The position numbers and the translations under genes are program-made. From contig NZ_CABVGP010000001.1 of assembly GCF_902497555.1 (NCBI RefSeq), positions 1,840,501 to 1,904,500 of the forward strand: a stretch of DNA of 64,000 nt. Direction: 5' to 3'. Origin of the DNA: Amycolatopsis camponoti (GTDB taxonomy: Bacteria; Actinomycetota; Actinomycetes; Mycobacteriales; Pseudonocardiaceae). Positions 17,729 to 27,144 of the stretch are shown piece by piece (positions within the stretch are counted from its first letter, which is position 1; every line of letters begins with the position of its first letter). Below the pieces are notes generated by a model. The model was not told the DNA's origin, did not search any database, and worked only from the letters and a program-made list of their open reading frames with translations.

Positions 17729-19537
17729 GTGAAAGCCGCACGAACCGCAGTCCTGCTCCTCGCACTGGCCACCCTGCCGCTCGCGGCGGTCACCGCCGAA
17801 GCCGCCGATCCACCCGGCCCGGTCTTCACCGGCGGCCAGGCGCAGCCCGTGTTCGACCCGGCCGACGTCGTCCGCGAGGACGTCTGGGTCACCGCGCCCG
17901 TCGACAGCGACCACGACGGGACGGACGACCTCGTCCACGCCCAGGTCGTGCGCCCGCGCGCGACGCAGCAGGGCCTGAAGGTCCCCGTCGTCTACCAGGC
18001 GAGCCCGTACTACGCCGGCGGCAACGACGTCGCCAACCACGACGTCGACGTCGAACTGTCCGCGCCCGGGTACGCCCGCGAAGCCGAAGGCCCGCGCGTC
18101 GCCGCGCACGGGGTCGGCCCGGCCGCCCCGATCACCTGGCGCTACCAGGACTACTTCACCGCGCGCGGCTTCGCCGTCGTGTACGGCGAATCGCTCGGCA
18201 GCGGCCTCTCGACCGGCTGCCCGACCACGGGTGACGTCAACGAGACGATCGGCGCCCGCTCGGTCGTCGACTGGCTCAACGGCCGCGCACCCGCCCGTGA
18301 CGCCGCCGGCGCCGCGGCGAAGGCGGACTGGAGCACCGGCAAGACCGGCATGATGGGCGTGTCCTACAACGGGACGCTGCCCAACGCCGTCGCGAGCACC
18401 GGCGTCGAAGGCCTCGAGACGATCGTGCCGATCGCCGCCATCTCCAGCTGGTACCAGTACTACCGCAACGACGGCGCCGTCGTGGCCGCCGGCGGCTACC
18501 AGGGCGAGGACGCCGACGTGCTCGCCGAGTACGTCTACACCCGCGCGGACCGGCAGGTCTGCCGCCCGGTGATCGACGGGCTCACCCGCGACCAGGACCG
18601 CGTCACCGGCGACTACACGCCGTTCTGGGACGTCCGCAACTACCGCAACGACGTCGCGAAGGTCCACGCGTCGGTCCTCGCGGTGCACGGCCTCAACGAC
18701 TGGAACGTCAAGACCGACCAGGTCGCCGAGTGGTACGAAGCGCTGAAGGCGCACGGGGTCGAGCACAAGATCTGGCTGCACCAGTCCGGCCACGCCGACC
18801 CGTACTCGCTGCGGCGCGACGTCTGGCTCACGACGCTGAACAAGTGGATGTCGCACTACCTCTACGGGATCGACAACGGCATCCAGAACGAGCCGAAGGC
18901 GACGATCCAGCGCGAAGACCTGTCGTGGACCGACGAGGCCGACTGGCCGGCGCCGGGCACCGCCGACGTCCGCGTGTACCCGTGGCCGGGCGGCCGGTCG
19001 AAGGGCGCCATCGACACGCGCAACCCGGTGCCGGGCACGGCGGCCGTCGAAACGCTCGCCGACGACTCGTCGAAGACGGTCGAGCAGCTGGCCGGCCTGG
19101 CGTCGTCGGGCAACCGGCTGCTGTACGCCACTTCGGCGGCGAAGCAGTCCGTACGTCTCTCGGGCACCGTCCGGGCCGACCTGGCGCTGGCGTTCGACCG
19201 GCCCGCGGCGAACGTTTCGGTGATCCTGCTCGACCGCGCCGCCGACGGCACATCCCACATCATCAGCCGCGGCTGGACCGACCCGCAGAACCGCACGTCG
19301 CCGGCCCGGACCGAGCCGATCACGCCCGGGCAGACCTACCGGATCGGCGTCGAGCTGATGCCGAAGGACTACATCCTCGCGGCGGGCCACCGCCTGGAGT
19401 TCCTGCTGGCGTCCAGCGACCACGACTACACGCTGCGGCCGAAGCCGGGCGCGGGACTGGCGCTCGACCTGACCAAGACGTCGGTGACGCTCCCGGTCAC
19501 GGGCGGGAAGCCGGCCCTGCGAGCCGCGTTCGGCTGA
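17729..19537 (+). CDS. Secreted Xaa-Pro dipeptidyl-peptidase (S15 family)
   Basis: A 602-residue exported serine peptidase. The first 26 or so residues form a Sec signal peptide ending AEAAD. The catalytic serine is in GVSYNG (about 211), the aspartate in HGLNDWNVK (about 322) and the histidine in HQSGHADPY (about 354). A C-terminal jelly-roll domain (about 390-600) is typical of X-Pro dipeptidyl peptidases and related acylases. Releases X-Pro dipeptides from extracellular peptides. Starts at GTG 17729 after GGGGG. The next gene starts one base inside its stop codon. Confidence 0.9.
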   Translation: MKAARTAVLLLALATLPLAAVTAEAADPPGPVFTGGQAQPVFDPADVVREDVWVTAPVDSDHDGTDDLVHAQVVRPRATQQGLKVPVVYQASPYYAGGNDVANHDVDVELSAPGYAREAEGPRVAAHGVGPAAPITWRYQDYFTARGFAVVYGESLGSGLSTGCPTTGDVNETIGARSVVDWLNGRAPARDAAGAAAKADWSTGKTGMMGVSYNGTLPNAVASTGVEGLETIVPIAAISSWYQYYRNDGAVVAAGGYQGEDADVLAEYVYTRADRQVCRPVIDGLTRDQDRVTGDYTPFWDVRNYRNDVAKVHASVLAVHGLNDWNVKTDQVAEWYEALKAHGVEHKIWLHQSGHADPYSLRRDVWLTTLNKWMSHYLYGIDNGIQNEPKATIQREDLSWTDEADWPAPGTADVRVYPWPGGRSKGAIDTRNPVPGTAAVETLADDSSKTVEQLAGLASSGNRLLYATSAAKQSVRLSGTVRADLALAFDRPAANVSVILLDRAADGTSHIISRGWTDPQNRTSPARTEPITPGQTYRIGVELMPKDYILAAGHRLEFLLASSDHDYTLRPKPGAGLALDLTKTSVTLPVTGGKPALRAAFG

Positions 19538-20199
19538 TGCTGCCGGAGTACCTGGACGCCGACGTCCGCACGTTGTGGGACTACCACGACCTGCGGCACG
19601 AGCCCCGGCGGTCCGACGCCGGGATCGGGCTGGGCAGCCGCGATCCCGGCGTCGCCGTCCACGCGGCGGAGCTGTTCCACGCCGGACGGTTCCCGCTCGT
19701 GGTGTTCACCGGGGCCAACGCGCCGACGACGGTGGAGCGCTTCCCGCGCGGCGAAGCGGTCCACTACCGCGAGATCGCGCTGGAGCTCGGCGTGCCCGAC
19801 GAGGCGATCCTGGTCGAACCCGCGGCGCGCAACACGGGGGAGAACATCGTGTTCACCCGCAAGCTGCTCGCCGAGCGGGAGATCCGGTCGGTGACGCTGG
19901 TGACGCGGCCGTACCAGCAGCGACGGGCCTACGCCACGGCGAAGCGGCTCTGGCCCGGCATCGACATCGTGTGCGCGTCGAAAGCGGCGTCGTTCGAAGA
20001 CCACCTCAGCGGCGAGGAGGACGCCGACCGCGTGATCAGCATGCTCGTCGGCGAGACGCAGCGGATCACCGAGTACGCCGCGCGCGGCTTCGTGGTCCCG
20101 CAGGTCGTCCCGCCCGTGGTCGAGCGGGCATTCGGCCGGCTCGCGGCGGCGGGATTCACCCAGCGACTGCTGCTCACCGACCGTGGTGACGATCGCTGA
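19537..20199 (+). CDS. YdcF-like (DUF218) protein
   Basis: A 220-residue soluble protein of the YdcF/ElyC superfamily. LGSRDPGVAVHAAELF, VVFTGAN and the signature VEPAARNTGENI are present, but there are no membrane helices. YdcF of E. coli binds S-adenosylmethionine; ElyC relatives affect envelope lipid carriers. The ATG overlaps the preceding TGA (TGATG), so it is co-translated with the S15 peptidase. Specific role unknown. Confidence 0.8.
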   Translation: MLPEYLDADVRTLWDYHDLRHEPRRSDAGIGLGSRDPGVAVHAAELFHAGRFPLVVFTGANAPTTVERFPRGEAVHYREIALELGVPDEAILVEPAARNTGENIVFTRKLLAEREIRSVTLVTRPYQQRRAYATAKRLWPGIDIVCASKAASFEDHLSGEEDADRVISMLVGETQRITEYAARGFVVPQVVPPVVERAFGRLAAAGFTQRLLLTDRGDDR

Positions 20200-20262
20200 C
20201 GGTAACGATCTTCGCAGGTCAGGCGACTTATGTGCGTTCGATCCGCTGTGAGAGGACTCGCC

Positions 20263-21660
20263 ATGACCTCGACCGCCGAACCCACCTTGGAGAGCCTGCG
20301 CACCCGGCTGTCCGGAGCCGTCCTCACCGCCGGGGAACCCGGCTACGACGTCGCCCGGTCGGTCTGGAACGGGGAGATCGACCGCCACCCTGCCGTCGTC
20401 GTCCGGCCCGCCGGGCCTGCCGACGTCGCGACGGCGCTCACCTACGCCCGCGAAGCCGCCCTCGACGTCTCGGTGCGCGGCGGCGGCCACAACTACGGCG
20501 GTGCGGCCGTCGTGGACGGCGGCCTCGTGCTGGACCTGAGCTCCCTCGACGCGATCAGCGTCGACCCCGCCGGCCGCACCGCGCGCTGCGGCGGCGGCGC
20601 GACGTGGGCCCAGCTCGACGCCGCCACGCAGGAGCACGCGCTCGCGGTGCCGGGCGGCACGATCAGCCACACCGGCGTCGGCGGCCTGACCCTCGGCGGC
20701 GGCTTCGGCTGGCTCACCGGGAAGCACGGCCTGTCCTGCGACAACCTGCTCTCGGCCGAGGTCGTCACGGCCGGCGGCGACGTCCTGCGCGCGTCCGCCG
20801 AGGAGCACCCCGACCTGTTCTGGGCGCTGTGCGGAGGCGGGGGCAACTTCGGGGTCGTCACCGAGTTCGAGTTCCGGCTGCACCCCGTCGGCCCGCTCGT
20901 CCACCTGGGCCTGTTCTTCTGGGGCCTCGAGGACGGCGTCGCCGCGCTGACCCAGGCCCGCGAGGTGCTCGCGACGTTGCCCGGCGAGATGGGCGCGCTC
21001 GTCGCCGGGCTCAACGCGCCGCCGGCGCCGTTCGTCCCCGAGCGTCACCACTTCCGGCCCGGCTACGCCCTGCTGGTCGCCGGGTTCTCGGGGGAGGCGC
21101 AGCACGCCGAGGCGGTCCGGGCGGCGCGGTCCGGGCCGGCGCCGCTGTTCGAGTTCGTCTCGCCGATCCCGTACGTGGAGCTGCAGCGGATGCTCGACGA
21201 CGCCGCTCCGTGGGGGATCCTCGGCTACGAAAAGGCCGCCTACGCCGACGGGTTCACCGACGAGGTCATCGAGGTGATCGCGGACTTCCTGCCGCGCAAG
21301 ACCTCACCGATGTCGATCATGCCGATCTTCTCGATGCGCGGTGCCTTCACGGAGGTCGACGACGACGCGACGGCGTTCGGCGGCCCGCGGCGGGAGAGCA
21401 TCCTGATCAACATCGACTCGCTCGCGACCGAACCGGAGCCGTTCGCCGCGGACCGCGCGTGGGTGCGCGAGTTCTGGGAGGCGCTCGTGCCGTTCTCGTC
21501 CAACTCGGCGGGGTACGTCAACTTCATGGCCGAGTACGAAGCCGACCGGGTCCGGACCTCGTACGGTCCCGCGAAGTACGAACGGCTCGCCCGGATCAAG
21601 GCGGACTACGACCCGCGGAACGTGTTCCACCACAACGCGAACATCCCGCCCGCGAGGTGA
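20263..21660 (+). CDS. FAD-linked oxidoreductase with BBE domain
   Basis: A 465-residue flavoprotein of the PCMH/VAO superfamily. The 8-alpha-histidyl FAD anchor is in RGGGHNYGG (about residue 76). The second anchoring cysteine of bicovalent berberine-bridge enzymes is replaced by GGTISHTGVGG, so flavin attachment is probably mono-covalent. The C-terminal BBE segment ends RNVFHHNANIPP. Oxidises sugars, lactones or secondary metabolites; substrate unknown. ATG at 20263 is preceded by GAGAGGA. Convergent with the response regulator, one base between stops. Confidence 0.88.
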   Translation: MTSTAEPTLESLRTRLSGAVLTAGEPGYDVARSVWNGEIDRHPAVVVRPAGPADVATALTYAREAALDVSVRGGGHNYGGAAVVDGGLVLDLSSLDAISVDPAGRTARCGGGATWAQLDAATQEHALAVPGGTISHTGVGGLTLGGGFGWLTGKHGLSCDNLLSAEVVTAGGDVLRASAEEHPDLFWALCGGGGNFGVVTEFEFRLHPVGPLVHLGLFFWGLEDGVAALTQAREVLATLPGEMGALVAGLNAPPAPFVPERHHFRPGYALLVAGFSGEAQHAEAVRAARSGPAPLFEFVSPIPYVELQRMLDDAAPWGILGYEKAAYADGFTDEVIEVIADFLPRKTSPMSIMPIFSMRGAFTEVDDDATAFGGPRRESILINIDSLATEPEPFAADRAWVREFWEALVPFSSNSAGYVNFMAEYEADRVRTSYGPAKYERLARIKADYDPRNVFHHNANIPPAR

Positions 21661-21661
21661 G

Positions 21662-22303
21662 TCAGTCCGCGATGCCCGTCCGGTAGGCGAAGGCGACGGC
21701 CTGCGCGCGGTCCCGCAGCCGGGCCTTGGTGAACAGGTGGTTCACGTGGGTCTTCACGGTCGCTTCGCTCACCACGAGCGTGCGCGCGATCTCCGTGTTC
21801 GACAGGCCCGCCGCGATCAGCCGCAGCACCTCGATCTCGCGGGCGGTCAGGCCTTCGATCTCCTTGACCCGCGTGGGTGTGCTGCGGGTGGCGGCCTCGA
21901 CGAGCCGCCGCTGCAGTTCACCATCCACTGTGGACTGTCCGGCGGCCGCCGAGCGCAGCGCCCTGGCGATCGCCTCGGCGTCGGCGTCCTTCGTGAGGAA
22001 ACCGCGGGCGCCGGCGCGCAGCGCGGCCAGCAGCGACTCGTCGTCGGCGTACGTGGTCAGCACGACGACCTCGGTGCCCGGGTGCTCGGCGCGGATCCGC
22101 TCGGTGGTCTCGACGCCGTCGCAGCGCGGCATCCGCAGGTCCACGAGCACGACGTCGGGGTGGTGCTCGGCGACGAGGTCGAGCGCGGCCAGGCCGTCGG
22201 CGGCGGCGCCGACCACCTCGACGCCCGGGAGCAGCCCGAGCAGCGTGACCAGGCCTTCCCGGACGACCGCCTGGTCGTCGGCCAGCACGACGCGCAGCGT
22301 CAC
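21662..22303 (-). CDS. NarL/LuxR-family response regulator
   Basis: A 213-residue regulator. The receiver domain (about 1-120) has the phosphoacceptor Asp in VVLVDLRMP and a following T/K pair (VVLTTY, FLTKD). The LuxR-type DNA-binding helix-turn-helix covers about 145-210 (LTAREIEVLRLIAAG then VSEATVKTHV). The GTG at 22303 overlaps the kinase stop by GTGA and is preferred. An in-frame ATG at 22330 would add nine residues. Confidence 0.92.
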   Translation of the reverse strand: MTLRVVLADDQAVVREGLVTLLGLLPGVEVVGAAADGLAALDLVAEHHPDVVLVDLRMPRCDGVETTERIRAEHPGTEVVVLTTYADDESLLAALRAGARGFLTKDADAEAIARALRSAAAGQSTVDGELQRRLVEAATRSTPTRVKEIEGLTAREIEVLRLIAAGLSNTEIARTLVVSEATVKTHVNHLFTKARLRDRAQAVAFAYRTGIAD

Positions 22304-23415
22304 GCCGGCACCGTCAGGTGAATCCGCCATCCGTCCTCCCCCGGCCCGCTCTCGAGCCGCCCGTCGAGCAGCGCGACCCGTTCGCTCATCCCGCGCAAAC
22401 CGTAGCCTGCCGCCGGTGCGTCCGGCGGACGCCTGCCCTGCCGGTCGGCGACGGTCAGCGCGACGCTGCCCGCGCTGTAGTCCAGGGTGACGTCGACCTC
22501 GGCCTTCGTCGCGTGCTTGCGCGTGTTGACCAGCGCTTCCTGCACCGCGCGGACCAGGGCGGTACCGACCGCTGGGTCGAGCTCGCGCGGCTCGCCCTCG
22601 ACCGTCAGGTCCGCGCGGGCCCCGCTGTCGAGCCGGTAGGCGGCGAGCAGGTCCGCGATCGTGCGTTCGACCGGGACGGCGTCCTCCCGCAGGGCCGCGA
22701 CGGCCTTGCGGGCCTCGGCGAGGCCTTCCGACGCCAGCTTCTGGGCCCGTTCGACCTGGGCGACGGCGTCCGGGCTCGCCCCGTCGCGCACCAGCATGAG
22801 CCGCGCGCCCTGCAGGTTGAGGGACAGCCCGGCCAGCGAGTGCGCGAGGACGTCGTGCAGCTCGCGGGCGATGCGGGCGCGTTCGGCCAGCGCCGCCGCG
22901 CGGGCGTGCTCCTCGGTCGCCGTCTGCGCGCGGGCCAGTGCCAGCTCGGTCTGCTCGATCCGGGCCAGCCGGGTCCGCCGGTTCAGCCCCATCAGCGTGA
23001 TCACGGCGAGGACCGCGTACGTCGACAAGGCACTTTCCCAGGGATCCTGGCGGATCACCCAGACCGCGGTGATCAGCGCGGCGTTCAGCGCGACCGCCAG
23101 CACGATCGGCACCGGGGACTGCCGCAGCACCACGAAGAACGTCGTGCTGAACATCGCCACCGACGCCCAGCTGCCGGGCAGGACCACCCACAGCGCACCC
23201 GCGGACGCGATCACGGCGAGCGCCAAGACCGCCGACGGTGTCCGGGCGCCGAGGTCTTGGATCCACGGCATCGGGATCGACAGGGCGAGGGTGACCACGA
23301 TCAGCACCCAGGCGAGCGTGTGCGCGCGAGGCATCGCGGTGACCATCGGCACCGCGATGAGCGCCCAGCGCAGCCAGCCCTGTGCTGAGGGGAACTTGGC
23401 TCGTCGGGGCGTCAT
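22300..23415 (-). CDS. Sensor histidine kinase (NarL-partner, HisKA_3 type)
   Basis: A 371-residue membrane kinase. Several hydrophobic helices fill about 10-150 without a large extracellular loop. The dimerisation/phosphoacceptor box is ERARIARELHDVLAHSLAG (about residue 190), and the ATPase region ends with GYGLRGMSERV. Phosphorylates the downstream response regulator, whose start overlaps this stop. Its gene faces the M23 peptidase gene across about 95 bases, making that envelope hydrolase a candidate target. Confidence 0.9.
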   Translation of the reverse strand: MTPRRAKFPSAQGWLRWALIAVPMVTAMPRAHTLAWVLIVVTLALSIPMPWIQDLGARTPSAVLALAVIASAGALWVVLPGSWASVAMFSTTFFVVLRQSPVPIVLAVALNAALITAVWVIRQDPWESALSTYAVLAVITLMGLNRRTRLARIEQTELALARAQTATEEHARAAALAERARIARELHDVLAHSLAGLSLNLQGARLMLVRDGASPDAVAQVERAQKLASEGLAEARKAVAALREDAVPVERTIADLLAAYRLDSGARADLTVEGEPRELDPAVGTALVRAVQEALVNTRKHATKAEVDVTLDYSAGSVALTVADRQGRRPPDAPAAGYGLRGMSERVALLDGRLESGPGEDGWRIHLTVPA

Positions 23416-23509
23416 CCGGGTGTCCTCCGCAGGTGCTTGTACGGAAAATGTACCGACAGGAGCTTCGCTGTGCGGTGTCGAGATGTCCCGTTCGTCAGGA
23501 GGTTCCCCC

Positions 23510-24364
23510 ATGTCCAGGTTGCGACGGCTCGCCGTGTTCGCCGCCGCCGCGGCGCTGCCCGCGCTCGGCCTCACCCTCGCCGGGCAGGCGACCGCGTCCG
23601 CCGCGCCGAACTTCCAGGTGCCGTTCAAGTGCGGGGTCACGGTGACCGCGGCGACGTTCAGCGGCCACAGCCCGGAGTACTCGGTCGACTTCCAGAAGTC
23701 GGGCATCACGGGCATGCCGGTGCTCGCCGCGGCGTCCGGCACGGTGACGCGGGTGGCCGACGAGGGCAGCACGAGCTACGGCAAGTGGGTCGAGGTCGAC
23801 CACGGCAGCGGCTGGCGCACCCGGTACGCGCACCTGTCGGCCCAGGAGGTCTCGGTCGGGCAGTCGGTCGCCGGCGGCAAGGAGCTGGGGAAGGCGGGCG
23901 CGACCGGCGGGGTCACCGGCCCGCACCTGCACTTCGAAGAGCGGCTGAACGGTGTCGTGCAGAAGGCGAAGCTGAACGGCGTCGCCGTGCCGTACTACGG
24001 GCACACGGACTTCACGAGCAAGAACAACTGCGGCGGCAACCCGTATTCGGCCGAAGAGGTCTGCGGGTCGGGCTTCTCCGTCGTCGACCAGCAGGCGCTG
24101 GCGGGTTCGTCCGGCACGACGTACCTGCTGTACAACGCCTCGACCGCGGCGAACTGCGTGACGACGCTGAAGGCGACGTCGCTCGGCACGGCGAGCCCGG
24201 TCTCGGCGTTCCTCGAGGTCCAGGGCTCGGCGCGGGTGACCGACTCCGGCAGCTTCACCTACTACGCCGGGCCGGTGAAGAAGGCGGCCGGAGCCACCTG
24301 CGTGAAGTGGGGCGGCTCGGTCGGCAGCAACACCTACGAAAGCGGGTTCGAGCACTGCGGCTGA
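23510..24364 (+). CDS. Secreted M23 (LytM-type) metallopeptidase
   Basis: A 284-residue exported protein. A Sec signal peptide (about 1-30, ending ATASAAP) precedes an M23 domain with GHSPEYSVDF and the GPHLHFEE zinc motif (about 145-152). A beta-rich, cysteine-containing C-terminal domain (about 180-284) may be a binding module. Likely cleaves peptidoglycan cross-bridges or proteins outside the cell. CAGGAGG precedes the ATG. Divergent from the histidine kinase; a hairpin follows its stop. Confidence 0.88.
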   Translation: MSRLRRLAVFAAAAALPALGLTLAGQATASAAPNFQVPFKCGVTVTAATFSGHSPEYSVDFQKSGITGMPVLAAASGTVTRVADEGSTSYGKWVEVDHGSGWRTRYAHLSAQEVSVGQSVAGGKELGKAGATGGVTGPHLHFEERLNGVVQKAKLNGVAVPYYGHTDFTSKNNCGGNPYSAEEVCGSGFSVVDQQALAGSSGTTYLLYNASTAANCVTTLKATSLGTASPVSAFLEVQGSARVTDSGSFTYYAGPVKKAAGATCVKWGGSVGSNTYESGFEHCG

Positions 24365-24373
24365 GCCGGACCG

Positions 24374-24410
24374 GTCGGTGGGGCCGGGCAGCATAGCCCG
24401 CCCCGCCGAC
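24374..24410 (+). terminator. Terminator-like hairpin after the M23 gene
   Basis: GC-rich arms at 24374-24389 and 24396-24410, with one mismatch and one bulge around a six-base loop, starting 9 bases after the stop. Confidence 0.6.
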
Positions 24411-24522
24411 AAGAACCCGCCGCCCGGCCGGCTCCCGGCCGGTTCCGTCCACATCGGCCCCGCCCATCCACAGATTTGCCGCCACCGCCCCAACCGGCCC
24501 CGGCCGGCCCCAAAGTGGAGGC

Positions 24523-25632
24523 ATGACCACTGCCACCCCGACCGGCCGTCCGCCGGTCGACCTCCGAAGCTCCGCGCAGCTCCTGGCCGCGCTCCCTTAC
24601 CTGGTCGGTTTCCGGCCCGCGAACTCCGTCGTCCTGCTCGGGCACCGGGGCGACCGCCTCGGCCTGGTGCTGCGCGGCGACCTCCCCCACCCGGACGACG
24701 ATGTCCAGCAGGCCCGGGCCCTCGCTCCCCGGTTCGCTCTCGTCCCGCACACGGGCGTGACAGTGGTAGTGCTCGGCGGCCGCCGAAGACCCGGCAGCCC
24801 ACCACCCCACGCGGGCTTCGTCGAGCTGCTGGCGGACGCCCTCGGCGAGGTCGGCCTCCCGGTGCTGCACGCGATGTGGGTGGCGGACATCGCCGAAGAC
24901 GCGCCGTGGGGCTGCTACACGGACCCGGACTGCGGCGGCAAGCTGCCGGACCCCCGGGCGACCGTGATGGCGGCGATGGCGACGGAGAGCGGCTCGGTGG
25001 CGTTCGACAGCCGCCACGAGCTGGAGGCGTTGCTGGCTCCGCGTTCCCCGGAAGCCCTCGCTCGCCGGGCTGCGGCGATGACGCCGTCCTTGCCCTGGCC
25101 CGACGCGACGTGCGTGTCCGACGCGGCCTCGGTGATCCGAGCGGCGTTCGAGCGTCAGCGGCGCGGCTCGGAGCCGCCGACGGACGAGGAAGCGGTCCTG
25201 CTGGCGAACGCGCTGAAGGTCCCGGAAATCCGGGACGTGTGCCTGGCGATGGCGGTCCCACCCCACGCCCCGGCCGCGCGGGAAGCGGAACGCCTGTGGC
25301 TGACGCTCGTCCAGGAGCTCCCGGCGCCGGAACGCGCGGAAGCGGCGGCCCTGCTGGGCTACACGGCCTTCATGCGCGGCGACGGCACGTTCGCGGGCAT
25401 GGCCTTGGAGAACGCGCTGGAGGCGAGACAGAACCACGTACTGGCCAGGCTGTTGTGGACGGTGCTGAACCACGGCATGTCGCCGGAACAGCTGCTGGGC
25501 CTGGCACTGGCCGCGGACCAGACCGGGTTGTCCGGTTTCGGCTTGGATCCGACGGACTTCACCGAGCCCGGCGTGTTCCTGCCACTGGGGGCCGCGTGCG
25601 GAGGTCTGGAGGATTCTCGAGCAAAGCCTTGA
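24523..25632 (+). CDS. DUF4192 family protein
   Basis: A 369-residue cytosolic protein of the actinobacterial DUF4192 family, recognised by LLAALPYLVGFRPANSVVLL near the N-terminus. An alpha-helical C-terminal half has TPR-like character (LLGYTAFMRGDGTFAGMALENAL, then HVLARLLW). No catalytic motif is evident and the function is unknown. GTGGAGGC lies before the ATG. The 345-base region after it is non-coding and carries decayed galE-derived repeats. Confidence 0.88.
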   Translation: MTTATPTGRPPVDLRSSAQLLAALPYLVGFRPANSVVLLGHRGDRLGLVLRGDLPHPDDDVQQARALAPRFALVPHTGVTVVVLGGRRRPGSPPPHAGFVELLADALGEVGLPVLHAMWVADIAEDAPWGCYTDPDCGGKLPDPRATVMAAMATESGSVAFDSRHELEALLAPRSPEALARRAAAMTPSLPWPDATCVSDAASVIRAAFERQRRGSEPPTDEEAVLLANALKVPEIRDVCLAMAVPPHAPAAREAERLWLTLVQELPAPERAEAAALLGYTAFMRGDGTFAGMALENALEARQNHVLARLLWTVLNHGMSPEQLLGLALAADQTGLSGFGLDPTDFTEPGVFLPLGAACGGLEDSRAKP

Positions 25633-25977
25633 GCGGCGCCGGAGCCGGGGTGAAGGTCGGCGGTGGCTTCCGCTTGGGTGCCGGGCCAGGGTGAAGTGCC
25701 GGGCGTCGCGCTCGAACCTGGTCGGTTCGGGTGGGCGAAGGCTTCCGCTCCCGCGTTCGCGCGCGGGATTGCTCAAGCTTGTCGACCGCTGCGTGGGGCG
25801 GTGGCCGCCAAGTGTTCTGGTGGCCTCGGCTGTGCCGGGCTCGGGTGAGCTTTCAAGCGTCGCGCACGATCCCGGTCGCGGCGAAGCCGTCCGGTCCGGC
25901 ATTGCCCGCGGGATCGCTCAGGGCTTGCCGGCCACTGCACAAGCGCGGCAGCCGACCAAGCCCCACCGACCTCAGCC
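25633..25977. repeat. Non-coding stretch with decayed tandem copies of the galE 3' end
   Basis: No gene is credible here. Two segments match the last codons of the neighbouring galE: 25835-25877 (36 of 42 bases identical to galE 25982-26023) and a more diverged 25681-25723. On the galE strand the older copy reads RDARHFTLAR against [10 protein letters not shown] of GalE. The younger copy keeps IVRDA but has TGA in place of the tryptophan codon. A second matching pair (25759-25775 and 25904-25920) lies at the same spacing of about 145 bases, so the unit is a decayed tandem duplication. Confidence 0.75.
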
Positions 25978-26952
25978 CTACCGAGCCCGGGTGAACTCCC
26001 AAGCGTCCCGCACGATCCCGGTCAGCTCGGTCCGCTCCGGCTTCCAGCCCAGCTCTTCCCGTGCCCGGTCACTGGCCGCCACGAGGACCGACGGATCGCC
26101 CGCCCGCCGCGGTGCCACCTCGGCCGGGATCGGGTGGCCCGTCACCTCGCGGCACGCCTCGATCACCTCGAGAACGGAGAAGCCCGTGCCACTGCCCAGG
26201 TTGTAGATGCGGTGCGCACCCGCGGTGGCGTGCTTCAGCGCCAGCAGGTGCGCGTCGGCGAGGTCGGCGACGTGGATGTAGTCGCGGATCGCCGTGTGGT
26301 CCGGCGTCGGGTAATCGTCGCCGAAGATCTTGATCTGTTCGCGGTCGCCCGTGGCGACCTGGAGGACGAGGGGAATCAGATGGGTTTCCGTGGTGTGGCG
26401 CTCCCCGAACGCGCCGTACGCGCCCGCGACGTTGAAGTACCGCAGGCTCACCGCCGCCAGCCCGTGCGCGACGGCGAAGCTGGTGATCGCGTGGTCGATG
26501 GCCAGCTTCGTCGCGCCGTAGGTGTTGGTCGGCCGGGCCGGCGCGGATTCCGGGATCGGCGACTGCTCCGGCTCGCCGTAGGTCGCCGCGGTCGAGGAGA
26601 ACACCAGGCGCGGCGTGCCGTGCTCGCGCATGGCCTCGAGCAGCCGCAGCGACGTGACGACGTTGCCTTCCCAGTACTTCGCCGGCTCTGTCATCGACTC
26701 GCCGACCAGCGACTTGGCCGCGAAGTGCAGCACGCCGTCGAAGCCCTCGCGCAGCAGGCTGCCCGCCACCTCCGCCGCGTCGCCCTCGACGAACCGCGCG
26801 TCCGGGTGGACGGCGTCGGCGTGCCCGGTGGACAGGTCGTCGACGACCGTGACCTGGTGCCCGGCCTCGATCAGCCGGGCGGCGCAGACACTGCCGACAT
26901 ACCCGGCTCCGCCCGTGACGACCAGCTTCAGGGCGTTGCTCTGCTCCGACAC
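25978..26952 (-). CDS. galE: UDP-glucose 4-epimerase
   Basis: A 324-residue short-chain-type epimerase interconverting UDP-glucose and UDP-galactose in the cytosol. It shows the NAD-binding [10 protein letters not shown] (about 11-20), the serine block FSSTAATYG, the catalytic YGATKLAID (YxxxK) and the [10 protein letters not shown] block. The GTG at 26952 is chosen because AGGAAGG lies 7 bases upstream; a start 96 bases earlier adds non-homologous sequence. It lies on the same strand as galK, but a strong hairpin separates them, so it probably has its own promoter. Confidence 0.95.
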   Translation of the reverse strand: MSEQSNALKLVVTGGAGYVGSVCAARLIEAGHQVTVVDDLSTGHADAVHPDARFVEGDAAEVAGSLLREGFDGVLHFAAKSLVGESMTEPAKYWEGNVVTSLRLLEAMREHGTPRLVFSSTAATYGEPEQSPIPESAPARPTNTYGATKLAIDHAITSFAVAHGLAAVSLRYFNVAGAYGAFGERHTTETHLIPLVLQVATGDREQIKIFGDDYPTPDHTAIRDYIHVADLADAHLLALKHATAGAHRIYNLGSGTGFSVLEVIEACREVTGHPIPAEVAPRRAGDPSVLVAASDRAREELGWKPERTELTGIVRDAWEFTRAR

Positions 26953-27100
26953 TTCCAGGCCTTCCTGCCGAGGGTGACTGTCCGCCACGGTGAGGCTTGT
27001 CCAGCCGTCGCCCGTCGCCTGCCATTCGTGCCGACCGGCGCTCCGCACGCGGGGCGCGACGGGCCGGCCCGAACAAGCCTCAGTCTTCCCCCATGGCGAC

Positions 27101-27140
27101 GCGCGGGTCCGCGCGGGGGTTGCCCCGCACGGACCCGCGC
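27101..27140 (-). terminator. Terminator hairpin after galK
   Basis: Stem of 18 pairs with one C-A mismatch (27101-27118 with 27123-27140) and a GTTG loop, starting 5 bases beyond the galK stop. It separates the ideR-galK transcript from galE. Confidence 0.8.
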
Positions 27141-27144
27141 GGCC

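Noticed and set aside
26953..27048. N-terminal extension of galE to an upstream ATG
   Set aside because: The extra residues do not resemble GalE, and a good ribosome-binding site lies just before the GTG at 26952.
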